Below are positions 25,693 through 32,872 of a stretch of DNA of 64,000 bases, one piece after another (position 1 is the first letter of the stretch; each line of letters opens with the position of its first letter). The notes under the pieces are model-generated. The model made no database searches. It saw only the letters and a list, made by a program, of their open reading frames with translations, and had not been told where the DNA came from. Both the position numbers and the translations under genes were made by a program. The stretch is from Taklimakanibacter albus (GTDB lineage: Bacteria; Pseudomonadota; Alphaproteobacteria; Rhizobiales; Aestuariivirgaceae), in NCBI RefSeq assembly GCF_016595235.1, contig NZ_JAENHL010000008.1, forward strand, positions 890,624-954,623, given 5' to 3'.

Positions 25693-26099
25693 CAGGGATT
25701 GCCCGCCGTCAGGGTAAAGTTTACGACGGTGAAAACCTGGCCGACGGCAAAGTTTGTATTGTCGAGGATCATGTCGCCGCCACCGCCCGTGATGGTGCAG
25801 GTACCTTGCATATGCGTCGTCGTGCCAGTGCTGTCCTTGATGCGGAAATGTCCCGCGACGCCGGCCGCGTCGGCCGAGAGATCTTGCCAGGTGCCCGATT
25901 TCGACTTCGTGCCGCCCGACGCTGCCGTCATCCAGTCGGAGGGCAGATTGACCGTGGCCAGTACGGTCCCACTGTCTGCCGTAGCGCAGTTGACCGGCGG
26001 CGCGCCGGACCTGATTTGCAGGATTGGTGTCGTCCCGATCGTGGTCTCGACTACATCGAGGCGCGCATTTCGCACCGCGACCGAATATTGCATCGTCAT
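25692..26099 (-). CDS. Phage structural protein, unrecognised
   Basis: 135 residues, small beta protein (YSVAVRNARLDVVETTIGTTPILQIRSG) with TGTTTHMQGTCTITGGGGDM in the second half. It is the first small gene after the portal. I use ATG 26099; a TTG at 26105 overlaps the portal stop and could also serve. Confidence 0.62.
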   Translation of the reverse strand: MTMQYSVAVRNARLDVVETTIGTTPILQIRSGAPPVNCATADSGTVLATVNLPSDWMTAASGGTKSKSGTWQDLSADAAGVAGHFRIKDSTGTTTHMQGTCTITGGGGDMILDNTNFAVGQVFTVVNFTLTAGNP

Positions 26100-26101
26100 T
26101 G

Positions 26102-28276
26102 TCAATTCATCCCTGGTGGTGAGCTGGGCTGTGTGGTGTAAATGCGCCCCTCCGGCGTCGTAACGGATTTCGGTGCGGCAAGAATCTGGCCAATCACGGC
26201 AAGAGCCTGAAGCACTTGAGCGTTCTGGCCAGCCAGTTGGGTAATGACTTCCGACATCGAGTACGCGGCGGGCTGTCCTGCGGCATTCCCCGCGAGATCT
26301 CCTTCAATACGCGCCTTTCTGATCTCGCGATCGTTCACCTGGTCGAGTTCCTTGCTCTTCAGGGCCATTTCGTCGGCATGCTTCTGCTTCTCGAACTCAA
26401 ATCTCTGCCCTTCCGACTGGGCGGCGAGCTGCGCCGGACCAGCTTGTGGATTGGTTGCAGCCTGCTGGGCCTGTTCGCGGATTGTCTCGGTGAAATCCTC
26501 GATCACCGCCGTCATGGCGCGCCCGGCGCGGAACGGCGCCACCGAGAACTTTATCATCTCTGCTGCAAAAGGCCCGGCCGCCGGTTGCGCTTGAACAAGT
26601 GGCGTCAGTTGCTGAATGACTCCCGCGAGCGAAGACAAAAACTCCGTGCGCCGCTGCTTCTCCATGTTCTCATCGGCCTGAATCGTGCTGTCGGTCTCGA
26701 TCTCAAGCACAAACGGCCGGATACGCTGCTCCCTGAGAAGAGCGACCACCTGATCAATAGTGACCGTCTCGGCAAGCTCGTTCAACCGCTCTTGCGTCTC
26801 TTGGTGAACCTCCTGCAGTTGGTCCGGCAACACGCTCTGGCTATCGGATTTCTGGAGGAGTTTCGCCACATTCTCCGTGAGCTTCCGAGCCTGCTCCTGA
26901 ATCGCCGCCGTTGTCGGCAAGCTCATCTGGGTTATCGTGGTGAATGTCTCCGGCGTGAAGTTCTCTGCCATGATCTCACCGGCAATCCTGACCAGGTCGC
27001 GGGCGAATCTCACGAGCTCGATTTGCCGCTCCCTGATGCGCACCGAACCGTACTGGCTCTTCAATTCTTGCGCCGTCGCAGTCTCCTGCGGCTCAGTGAC
27101 GCCGCGCATGATGTCGCTCAGTCCGGTGATCTGATACACGTCATCAATGATCTGCCGCCGCAACAGGAGCAATTCCCTGATGGTTGCGGCAACTTCGGTG
27201 ATCGGCAGCCATATGATGCTGTCCCTGAGAATGGCACCGCCCAGCGCCGCGAAGTTTGCGACAGGCACCAGGATCGCGTTATTGTCCTGCTGGCGCAGGG
27301 CCGCCTCGACTGCTTCCGCCAGATCACCGGCGCCCGCGGCATAGAAGCCCTTCATCCGCAAGCCCTCGGCCAATGCCGATATACGCGCCGTCAATTCGTT
27401 GATTTCATCAAATTGATCGCGACAGAAGTAATAGTCGGGCACGGGTATAAGTTTGCGTCGCTCCAGCGTCGAATAGGCCGGTTTCGGGCATGGAAAAAAC
27501 CCATCGAGTTTCAGGAAGGGCGCGCGGATGTCCAGGACTTCTTCGACCCCCTCGGCGATCCAGACAACGCAGTTTCTGGTCTTGGACCAGATCTCCCAAA
27601 CCTCGCCTTTCTTCTCTCCCTTGTAGCCAGTTTCACTGTCTGACAGCTCTTGCCGTTCCTTGAGATCTATCCTGGCGAAGATATCTCCGAAACGAGCAAT
27701 GCCTTGGTCCCGCGTCAGCCAGGCGCGTTTCGCGACCCACCCGACCTCCGGCCATTTGCGCGCCGGCTCGTGAAGAAAGTCCGCGCGATCCACATGCTCG
27801 TAGGGCACACGCTGATTCCGCGGCTCGTGCGCCGGCCCGATCTCCTCGGTCGGATCGCTGTCGTCTTCATAACGCACCCACGCGACGCCGCGACCATTGA
27901 TCAGCATGTCATCCCTGACCGCCAGCATGACGGCATTGATGTCTTCGATCTCAACATTGACGATGAGCGCGCGCTCCAGCATCGCGGACGCGTTGCGCGG
28001 CATAGGCGACATGTCCTTAAACCGCGTAGCGACGGCAGGCTGCGGCGGCCTCGAATAGATGGATGGCCGCAGCACTTCCAGATTTGCCCAAAACATCTGG
28101 AACTCGCGGTCGCCGCTGACATCTGCGAGACGCCTCAGATCGGCATAGAGCTTATCGATGCTGTCGCACTTATCCAGCCAAAGCTGGAAGTATTTCTTGG
28201 CGTCGCCAATGCACTCCAGCCAGGGGCGCGCATCGCGGATCGTCGCCTCGGTACCGGCGGTCTCGTAGTCATTCAT
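26102..28276 (-). CDS. Phage portal protein (P22-like)
   Basis: 724 residues, matching P22 gp1 (725). Visible features are an N-terminal helical part (WLECIGDAKKYFQLWLDKCDSI), the stem-domain region (MLERALIVNVEIEDINAVMLAVRDDMLINGRG), an alpha-helical wing with QEQARKLTENVAKLLQK and a long C-terminal helix (QFEF-type; EGQRFEFEKQKHADEMALK). It sits between terminase and scaffold and would form the dodecameric DNA channel. Its ATG overlaps the terminase stop (ATGA); the upstream in-frame extension to 28387 is not needed. Confidence 0.85.
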   Translation of the reverse strand: MNDYETAGTEATIRDARPWLECIGDAKKYFQLWLDKCDSIDKLYADLRRLADVSGDREFQMFWANLEVLRPSIYSRPPQPAVATRFKDMSPMPRNASAMLERALIVNVEIEDINAVMLAVRDDMLINGRGVAWVRYEDDSDPTEEIGPAHEPRNQRVPYEHVDRADFLHEPARKWPEVGWVAKRAWLTRDQGIARFGDIFARIDLKERQELSDSETGYKGEKKGEVWEIWSKTRNCVVWIAEGVEEVLDIRAPFLKLDGFFPCPKPAYSTLERRKLIPVPDYYFCRDQFDEINELTARISALAEGLRMKGFYAAGAGDLAEAVEAALRQQDNNAILVPVANFAALGGAILRDSIIWLPITEVAATIRELLLLRRQIIDDVYQITGLSDIMRGVTEPQETATAQELKSQYGSVRIRERQIELVRFARDLVRIAGEIMAENFTPETFTTITQMSLPTTAAIQEQARKLTENVAKLLQKSDSQSVLPDQLQEVHQETQERLNELAETVTIDQVVALLREQRIRPFVLEIETDSTIQADENMEKQRRTEFLSSLAGVIQQLTPLVQAQPAAGPFAAEMIKFSVAPFRAGRAMTAVIEDFTETIREQAQQAATNPQAGPAQLAAQSEGQRFEFEKQKHADEMALKSKELDQVNDREIRKARIEGDLAGNAAGQPAAYSMSEVITQLAGQNAQVLQALAVIGQILAAPKSVTTPEGRIYTTQPSSPPGMN

Positions 28277-29646
28277 GTGCGCGTTCTCTTGCTTGGACGA
28301 TCTGCGGGGGGACCGGGAAGGCAAACTGTCCCGCGAGGCCGCTCCTTCTCCGGAACGAGCGACGGCCTCGGCACTATAAGCTCGCAATTGACGGCATATT
28401 CGCCGAAAGCATCCGCACCATGACTGTTCTGGTCATGCAGGGGGCCGGTATACGCGCCAAGACTGTCATTCATTCGCCGGCAATAACGCCGCAACCTCGA
28501 CACACCCAACATCACCCGCTTCGTACGATTGAACCGAACGAGGGGCAGCAACCTTCGCGCGGCATTGATCCGCTCGACCGGACCTTGCTGAGCGCCCACA
28601 TGGATCGGCTTGACTCCAAGACCCATGAGCGTCAGCGCTCTGGTTCTGCCACCCGCACCCCATTCACGTACTTTCACGTCATGGGGCAGGAAATGCTCGC
28701 CATAGCGAAAGGCTTCGATACGCTCGATACGGCGCCGGGCCAGGAAACTCTCCGGAGGATCCGGTATCAGCTCCGGCAAAGCGGTTCGTACGATGTCTTC
28801 GGCGCCGAGGCCCGAAAACTCGTGATAATCGACAACCGTGGCGCCGACTCCGTCGTCCTGAATGAACCAGATCGCCGTGTAGTCATCGACGCCGATGTCC
28901 CAGGCAGTCCTGACAGGGAGGTCGGCGCGATAGCCGAAGTCGCCGATCCGGCCGTCGCTTTCCGCCTGCGCAATGAGACCGGCATAATACGCGGCCTCGG
29001 ACGTCATTTCGTAACCACCACCCCAGACATGCGCCGCCATCTCGGGATCCGAGATGTAGTCGCTGTCTCTCTCGCGCCGCAAGACTTCGGGGAACCAGGG
29101 ATTGTCGTTCCCGTTCACCGAAGCGACGATGGCATCCGCACGTGGCCTGCCGCTCCTGAAGAAGGCGTCGACGGCGTCGATCTCGTATCTCGGATTCCAA
29201 CTGAACCAGATCTCCGAGTCCTCCTTGCGGATCGTCGGCCGCAGGAGACGCAGTGACTTTGCCGAAAGGCTCTGCGCCTCCTCGACCCAGGCTATGTCAT
29301 AATCCTCGAGCGACTTGATATTCTCGGCGTTATAGGACTGCATGCCGCGAAAGATGATCAACGATCCATTGGCGCCACGAATTTCGGTCTCGAGAATGTG
29401 GAAACGCGAACCAATGCCGAACTTGGCAATCTTGTCGATGATGAGCTGCCGGACCGATTCCTTTATCGAGTTCTGCACCTCGCGGATACACACCGCCCGC
29501 GTCTGTCGCCCATAACAGCGGAGCACCAGCTGTTCGGCGAAGAAATGTGATTTCGCGCCGCCTCTCCCGCCATAGGCGCCCTTGTAGCGCCGGGGCACCA
29601 ATAGCGGGTGGAAGGCACGCGGCACATCAACGTTGAGCGTCGACAA
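28273..29646 (-). CDS. Terminase large subunit
   Basis: 457 residues. The ATPase Walker A is AYGGRGGAKSHF (about residues 25-36) and Walker B is DIAWVEEAQSL near residue 118. The C-terminal nuclease part has aspartates in TAWDIGVDDYTA and NSHGADAFGEY, as in the PBSX-type (Terminase_3) enzymes. It translocates DNA into the head and cuts concatemers. It overlaps the small subunit gene by 20 bases. Confidence 0.92.
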   Translation of the reverse strand: MSTLNVDVPRAFHPLLVPRRYKGAYGGRGGAKSHFFAEQLVLRCYGRQTRAVCIREVQNSIKESVRQLIIDKIAKFGIGSRFHILETEIRGANGSLIIFRGMQSYNAENIKSLEDYDIAWVEEAQSLSAKSLRLLRPTIRKEDSEIWFSWNPRYEIDAVDAFFRSGRPRADAIVASVNGNDNPWFPEVLRRERDSDYISDPEMAAHVWGGGYEMTSEAAYYAGLIAQAESDGRIGDFGYRADLPVRTAWDIGVDDYTAIWFIQDDGVGATVVDYHEFSGLGAEDIVRTALPELIPDPPESFLARRRIERIEAFRYGEHFLPHDVKVREWGAGGRTRALTLMGLGVKPIHVGAQQGPVERINAARRLLPLVRFNRTKRVMLGVSRLRRYCRRMNDSLGAYTGPLHDQNSHGADAFGEYAVNCELIVPRPSLVPEKERPRGTVCLPGPPADRPSKRTRT

Positions 29647-29896
29647 TGCGAATTTCTATCGGGGCCGCAGGGGCCGTGAAGATCTCGTTTTTCACACCAT
29701 CGACCGCCCCGCAAGGCGCATGGGCCGAGAGATCCGATATGGACTTCCTGAGCAGCCCGAGAGCGGCGGATACCTGGCTCGATGACAGATCCCGCTTTCC
29801 TTCGACATAGTCGATCAACGCATCGAGGACACCGCTCTCGCGGATCTTTCGGCGCTCGCGATGGAATGGATCGGCGCGGTCACGCTTCTTCGACAT
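29627..29896 (-). CDS. Terminase small subunit
   Basis: 89 residues from ATG 29896 (MSKKRDRADP); a longer frame to 29941 would enter the hairpin. The pattern LDALIDYVEGKRDLSSSQVSAALGLLRKSISDL, ending in acidic helix and polar tail, is that of small terminases of short-tailed phages that recognise pac DNA. It overlaps the large subunit start by 20 bases. The leader contains two tandem terminator repeats. Confidence 0.75.
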   Translation of the reverse strand: MSKKRDRADPFHRERRKIRESGVLDALIDYVEGKRDLSSSQVSAALGLLRKSISDLSAHAPCGAVDGVKNEIFTAPAAPIEIRIVDAQR

Positions 29897-29930
29897 GGAA
29901 TGCCTGCCATTTCTGGAGTTCGCAACGAAA

Positions 29931-29957
29931 ACGCCCGGCACTTTGGGAGCCGGGCGT
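29931..29957 (-). terminator. Intrinsic terminator in copy B of the leader repeat
   Basis: Perfect 9-bp stem ACGCCCGGC / GCCGGGCGT with a 9-base loop. On the minus strand it is followed by TTTTCGTTG and lies 35 bases before the terminase small subunit start, so leftward transcription would meet it just before the late operon. Confidence 0.65.
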
Positions 29958-29966
29958 GATAATTCT

Positions 29967-29993
29967 GATCTTGATATTTCCCAACTCTCACGC
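29967..29993 (-). repeat. 27-bp direct repeat, copy B
   Basis: Identical to 30105-30131 (138 bases away). The core reads TTGGGAAATATCAAG on the minus strand, and both copies are preceded there by TTGACTC and a GGGC stretch and followed by a terminator. It is part of a tandem unit of about 85 bases (29927-30011). Confidence 0.85.
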
Positions 29994-30068
29994 TCCAGCC
30001 CGGGGAGTCAACAAACAAGTGGCCTGAAGCGCGATGAACAAACTCGATTACTGCGCGAATGAAAAAAA

Positions 30069-30093
30069 GCCCGGCAGCAGCTGAGCTCCGGGC
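30069..30093 (-). terminator. Intrinsic terminator in copy A of the leader repeat
   Basis: Stem GCCCGG / CCGGGC on a 13-base loop, followed on the minus strand by TTTTTTTC. It is the stronger of the two terminators, 173 bases upstream of the terminase small subunit start. Confidence 0.7.
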
Positions 30094-30104
30094 GTCTATT
30101 GTTC

Positions 30105-30131
30105 GATCTTGATATTTCCCAACTCTCACGC
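30105..30131 (-). repeat. 27-bp direct repeat, copy A
   Basis: Identical to 29967-29993. Together with flanking GAGTCAA (30143-30149) and the terminator hairpin it makes the unit 30062-30149, a near-copy of 29927-30011. No protein frame explains the conservation, so it is probably an RNA or DNA signal. Confidence 0.85.
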
Positions 30132-30172
30132 CTTGGCCCGAAGAGTCAAGGCACACACTCAGGCTAGCGCGG

Positions 30173-30718
30173 CTATCGAGTCCGCGAGACGATGCCGCGA
30201 TGATGTACCCGGCTGATTGCATTGAGACCCGAGCGAAGAAGTCCGAGTTCCTTGTCACGCATGCGATCATTCTCCGAGATACAGACATCCCACACGATGC
30301 TCGTGGCCGAAGGCGAAGTCGGATCGAGACAGTCGACTTCACGCAGCGCTTCCATGTAAGTGCGCGCCCGCTCCTGTATGCCGACCGGCATGTCGCAGTC
30401 GCCCGAGCCTCCAAGCGCCGGAAGGAAACCAGCCTTGCCCTGGCTCGGTCGCTGGCCGCCACTTGCCGCCAGATAATCTCGCAAGGTCAGGGCAAAGTCA
30501 TAGCCGGCATCGGCCTGGGCGGGCGTGATGATATTCCAGTTCAGCAGACGGCCCAGGGGTGAGCCCATCACATCACGGCCTGCCATTTCAAGGCTCACTC
30601 CGAAAATGCGCATGCGGGCTTCGAGCGCCGTGCGGCGCGTTTCTTCCTGGCGCACGGTCTTCACCCTGTCACCGGAGGCATAGCGAGGCCCCGGCTTGCG
30701 TTTGCGTCCGGCTTTCAT
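30173..30718 (-). CDS. Phage hypothetical protein
   Basis: 181 residues, basic N-terminus (MKAGRKRKPGPRYASGDRVK) then helical (TRRTALEARMRIFGVSLEMAGRDVMGSPLGRLL). Proteins of this appearance are found next to small terminases in rhizobial prophages; function unknown. Ribosome site AAAGGAAAA before ATG 30718. It follows the HTH gene and precedes the terminator repeats. Confidence 0.6.
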   Translation of the reverse strand: MKAGRKRKPGPRYASGDRVKTVRQEETRRTALEARMRIFGVSLEMAGRDVMGSPLGRLLNWNIITPAQADAGYDFALTLRDYLAASGGQRPSQGKAGFLPALGGSGDCDMPVGIQERARTYMEALREVDCLDPTSPSATSIVWDVCISENDRMRDKELGLLRSGLNAISRVHHRGIVSRTR

Positions 30719-30758
30719 GGGTTTTCCTTTCAGGTCAATGCTGGCCGATTAACGGTGC

Positions 30759-31181
30759 CTACGGCCGCCTCATGCGGTAGCGGCCGGAAATGCTGATGCC
30801 GGGCACATAGGGAAGCGTCGGCAGGAGAGCTTCTTCCGCTGCAAGCTCCTCGCCCTCACTTCGGTGAACGACGCGGCTGCGGCGCATGCGATCGTAATCA
30901 GGGTCGAGCCAGCGGCGCACCGTATCGGGATTGACCCCCAATGCCCGGGCGATCGTCGCATAACGCTCACCGCGCCGATAAAGGGAACGGGCTTGGTTCA
31001 CCAAGGCCGGGGTTCGCCGCAGATGGAAATAATCGGCTCGGGTCTTTCGAGCGGGCAAGTAAGAGGGTGGGCCGGGAGCCAGCTCTGGGGAGGGGGATGG
31101 CTCGACCGGCCCTACCGCCGCGAGCGTCTCTCGAGCGGCGGGTCGCAAATCCTGGGGAACGTCGGTGACGGTATCGATCAT
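30759..31181 (-). CDS. Phage HTH regulator, divergent from repressor
   Basis: 140 residues. A helix-turn-helix of resolvase/Hin type is at about residues 64-95 (RRGERYATIARALGVNPDTVRRWLD), preceded by a proline-rich arm. It starts at ATG 31181, 6 bases after a good -10 box, so the message is probably leaderless; the longer frame starts at a TTG inside its own -35 element. It is divergent from the S24 repressor and may be a Cro-like or late-gene activator; it could also be a DNA-packaging HTH protein. Confidence 0.65.
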   Translation of the reverse strand: MIDTVTDVPQDLRPAARETLAAVGPVEPSPSPELAPGPPSYLPARKTRADYFHLRRTPALVNQARSLYRRGERYATIARALGVNPDTVRRWLDPDYDRMRRSRVVHRSEGEELAAEEALLPTLPYVPGISISGRYRMRRP

Positions 31182-31253
31182 GACTCGTAAATACGTTAAA
31201 AACGTACAAACGGTCAACTTGATTTTATACGCCTTATACGCTATACGCGTTTT
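31182..31253. promoter_or_regulatory. Divergent promoters and operator of the repressor
   Basis: Rightward: -35 TTGATT (31219-31224), 17-base spacer, -10 TATACG (31242-31247), 6 bases, then ATG of the repressor at 31254. Leftward: -35 TTGACC (31217-31212), 18-base spacer, -10 TATTTA (31193-31188), 6 bases, then ATG 31181. A perfect palindrome TACGTTAAAAACGTA (31192-31206) covers the leftward promoter. TTATACGC occurs twice (31225-31232, 31234-31241) inside the rightward spacer. Both ATGs fall on the predicted +1. Confidence 0.7.
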
Positions 31254-31940
31254 ATGTCAGATATTCCGGTCACGGAACGTTTAAAGGCGCTGCGCAACCG
31301 CGCGCGCGTAACCATGGCCGAAGCAGCCCAAGCGCTAGGCTATAAAACTGCATCCGGCTACCAGCATTACGAGGATCCCAAGAAGTTCCTGCAAAAATAC
31401 CTGCCGCACGAAATCATCGAGAAGCTCGTCCCCCTATTTGTTGGCCGGGGCGAGCCCCCCATTACCAATGAAGAGATCTGGAATCTTGGTGGCCGGCGGA
31501 CAGAGGGAACCCCGCCGATCATCATTCCCGCCAGCCAGACAGCGCTAGACAGACTCATCCCAATCTATGCCGCCGCCCAGGGCGGCGAGGGACACCTGAT
31601 CATTGATCACACTCCGATCGATCAACTTCCCGGGCCGGAAGAACTCCGTCATGTCAAAGACCCTTACGGAATCCTGATTGTTGGCGAGTCGATGGTCCCA
31701 GCCTATCGGCCCGGCGACATCGCCTGGATCAACCCTCGCAAACTGCCCGAGCGCGATACGGATGTGGTTCTTTATCACGTGCCTCCCTTTGGTGAGGCCG
31801 AGGCGATCATCAAAACGCTGGTCAGCTGGTCGCCGCAGGAATGGAAGCTTCGGCAATACCAACCGCCTCGCGATTTTATAGAGTCGATTATCGACTGGCC
31901 GATCTGCCATCGGATCGTAGGCAAGAAAAACGCACGCTGA
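31254..31940 (+). CDS. Phage repressor with S24/LexA-like peptidase domain
   Basis: 228 residues. An N-terminal helix-turn-helix (TERLKALRNRARVTMAEAAQALGYKTASGYQHYE) is joined by a linker to an S24 catalytic domain: GESMVPAYRPGD with Ser146, and the lysine in AIIKTLVSW (Lys187). The usual Ala-Gly self-cleavage bond is not evident; AAAQGGEGHL near residue 107 is the nearest. It should keep the prophage silent, and RecA-induced cleavage may release it. It has no ribosome site, being predicted leaderless. Convergent with the next gene. Confidence 0.85.
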   Translation: MSDIPVTERLKALRNRARVTMAEAAQALGYKTASGYQHYEDPKKFLQKYLPHEIIEKLVPLFVGRGEPPITNEEIWNLGGRRTEGTPPIIIPASQTALDRLIPIYAAAQGGEGHLIIDHTPIDQLPGPEELRHVKDPYGILIVGESMVPAYRPGDIAWINPRKLPERDTDVVLYHVPPFGEAEAIIKTLVSWSPQEWKLRQYQPPRDFIESIIDWPICHRIVGKKNAR

Positions 31941-31942
31941 GC

Positions 31943-32194
31943 TCAGGCCGCGGCCTGCTCCTCTTCATCCGGCACGCGCCCCCAGCTCGTCAGCACGACG
32001 GCCTCCTCATACTCGCCCGCGTCCGGATCCACGCGCCTGGAAAAGGCGACTGCTCCAACCGCCGAGCCGGCCTGGCGCGACACCAGCCTGCGCGCATGAT
32101 CGGCGTCCTTGGCCTGGATTGCTGGCAAGGCCACCAGCCCGCCCCGCTTTGTTTCCAGGTAGGGCTGAACGATGAAATAGGTTTGCATGGTCAT
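31943..32194 (-). CDS. Small phage hypothetical protein
   Basis: 83 residues, mixed alpha/beta (MTMQTYFIVQPYLETKRGGL then AKDADHARRLVSRQAGSAVG), with an acidic tail. No family recognised, although the N-terminal pattern is common in small proteins near rhizobial phage repressors. AGGGAGG lies 8 bases before ATG 32194. Converges on the repressor with a 2-base gap. Confidence 0.6.
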   Translation of the reverse strand: MTMQTYFIVQPYLETKRGGLVALPAIQAKDADHARRLVSRQAGSAVGAVAFSRRVDPDAGEYEEAVVLTSWGRVPDEEEQAAA

Positions 32195-32279
32195 CTTGGT
32201 GCCTCCCTGGCCTTAATGGCCACCATCAAACATGCCGCAATTGCTGGAACACATCAAGAACAAACTTCAGCTCTGCAAC

Positions 32280-32352
32280 ATACGCAAATTATACGCAAAC
32301 TCCTGTATATACGTTTCATATTGACTATTTTTACTGTTTTAACGTACAAACA
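32280..32352. promoter_or_regulatory. Second operator region with motifs of the repressor region
   Basis: ATACGCAAA is repeated with an 11-base period (32280-32288, 32291-32299), and TTATACGC (32289-32296) and AACGTACAAAC (32341-32351) also occur in the repressor control region. A rightward promoter is visible: TTGACT (32321-32326), 18 bases, TACAAA (32345-32350). It lies between the divergent 31943-32194 and 32380 genes, so the repressor probably binds here too. Confidence 0.6.
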
Positions 32353-32379
32353 TTTCTCATGAAAGAAGGGAGATGCGTG

Positions 32380-32571
32380 ATGATATTCAACGAAGCCGAA
32401 GCCCGCCGACGCCGCAACGCCCTGTATATAGAAGCCTATGCCAAGGCTTGGGCGGAGGCCAGTCCAGCCGAAAGAGAATTGGCTGTCCTGACCATGAAGG
32501 ACAGATGGAACGACGCCGACAGAGCCCGCCACGCGGAATTGACCCGCCTCAGCACTCCACCCTCCACATGA
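32380..32571 (+). CDS. Small early phage protein
   Basis: 63 residues, helical (EARRRRNALYIEAYAKAWAEASPAERELAVLTMKDRW). I use ATG 32380, 9 bases after GAAGGGAG; an in-frame ATG 32359 has no ribosome site. Its stop overlaps the next gene's start (ATGA). Expressed from the 32321-32350 promoter, probably as a repressed early gene. Function unknown. Confidence 0.6.
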   Translation: MIFNEAEARRRRNALYIEAYAKAWAEASPAERELAVLTMKDRWNDADRARHAELTRLSTPPST

Positions 32572-32828
32572 TGGTCACGGCCCATATTCCCTTGCGCGAG
32601 CGCGATATCGTGGTAGGCGATCTCGAGGTGCGTATCCGCCCCATCCACGATCAGGCCTTTCCGGACGACATGGCTTGCGACATATTCTTTGTCGGGGCCG
32701 ATGAGAAAGCCTACGCCTTTACGGATCATCGGGCGCGCGAGGTTCTTGCAGAAATCAAACGTGATCACCCGGCCACATGGCGCGAGATCCAGGAAGCAGC
32801 CGAGGACAATTACAGTGGCCGGGAGTGA
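32568..32828 (+). CDS. Small early phage protein
   Basis: 86 residues, starting MMVTAHIPLRERDIVVGDLEVRIRP, with ATGA overlap on the previous gene. The composition (beta then helix, FVGADEKAYAFTDHRAREVLAEI) is protein-like; no family recognised. It is the last gene I attribute to the prophage; the class D beta-lactamase begins 44 bases later. Confidence 0.6.
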   Translation: MMVTAHIPLRERDIVVGDLEVRIRPIHDQAFPDDMACDIFFVGADEKAYAFTDHRAREVLAEIKRDHPATWREIQEAAEDNYSGRE

Positions 32829-32872
32829 ACTAGAGCGGACAGCCGGAAACGACATGTGCTAACCACGGCTCC

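Larger units (their letters stand above)
10718..32828. mobile_element. Podovirus-type prophage (late operon plus immunity region)
   Basis: Continuous phage genes: leftward terminase to lysis (29896-10718), small regulators (30173-31181), an S24 repressor (31254-31940) and small rightward genes (32380-32828). P22-like order terminase - portal - scaffold - capsid - neck - nozzle, with no tail tube, sheath or tape measure gene, indicates short-tailed particles. No integrase, recombinase, replication or excision gene is present, and no flanking direct repeat was found, so the exact ends are uncertain: the left end lies between 9708 and 10718 and the right end between 32828 and 32873. Confidence 0.85.

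Noticed and set aside
26216-27643. Plus-strand open frame opposite the portal gene
   Set aside because: Mirror of the portal coding frame with Arg/Leu/His-rich composition and no ribosome site.
10631-32872. Direct repeats marking attL and attR
   Set aside because: I compared the sequence around both prophage ends and found no shared stretch longer than about 6 bases, so attachment sites are not called.
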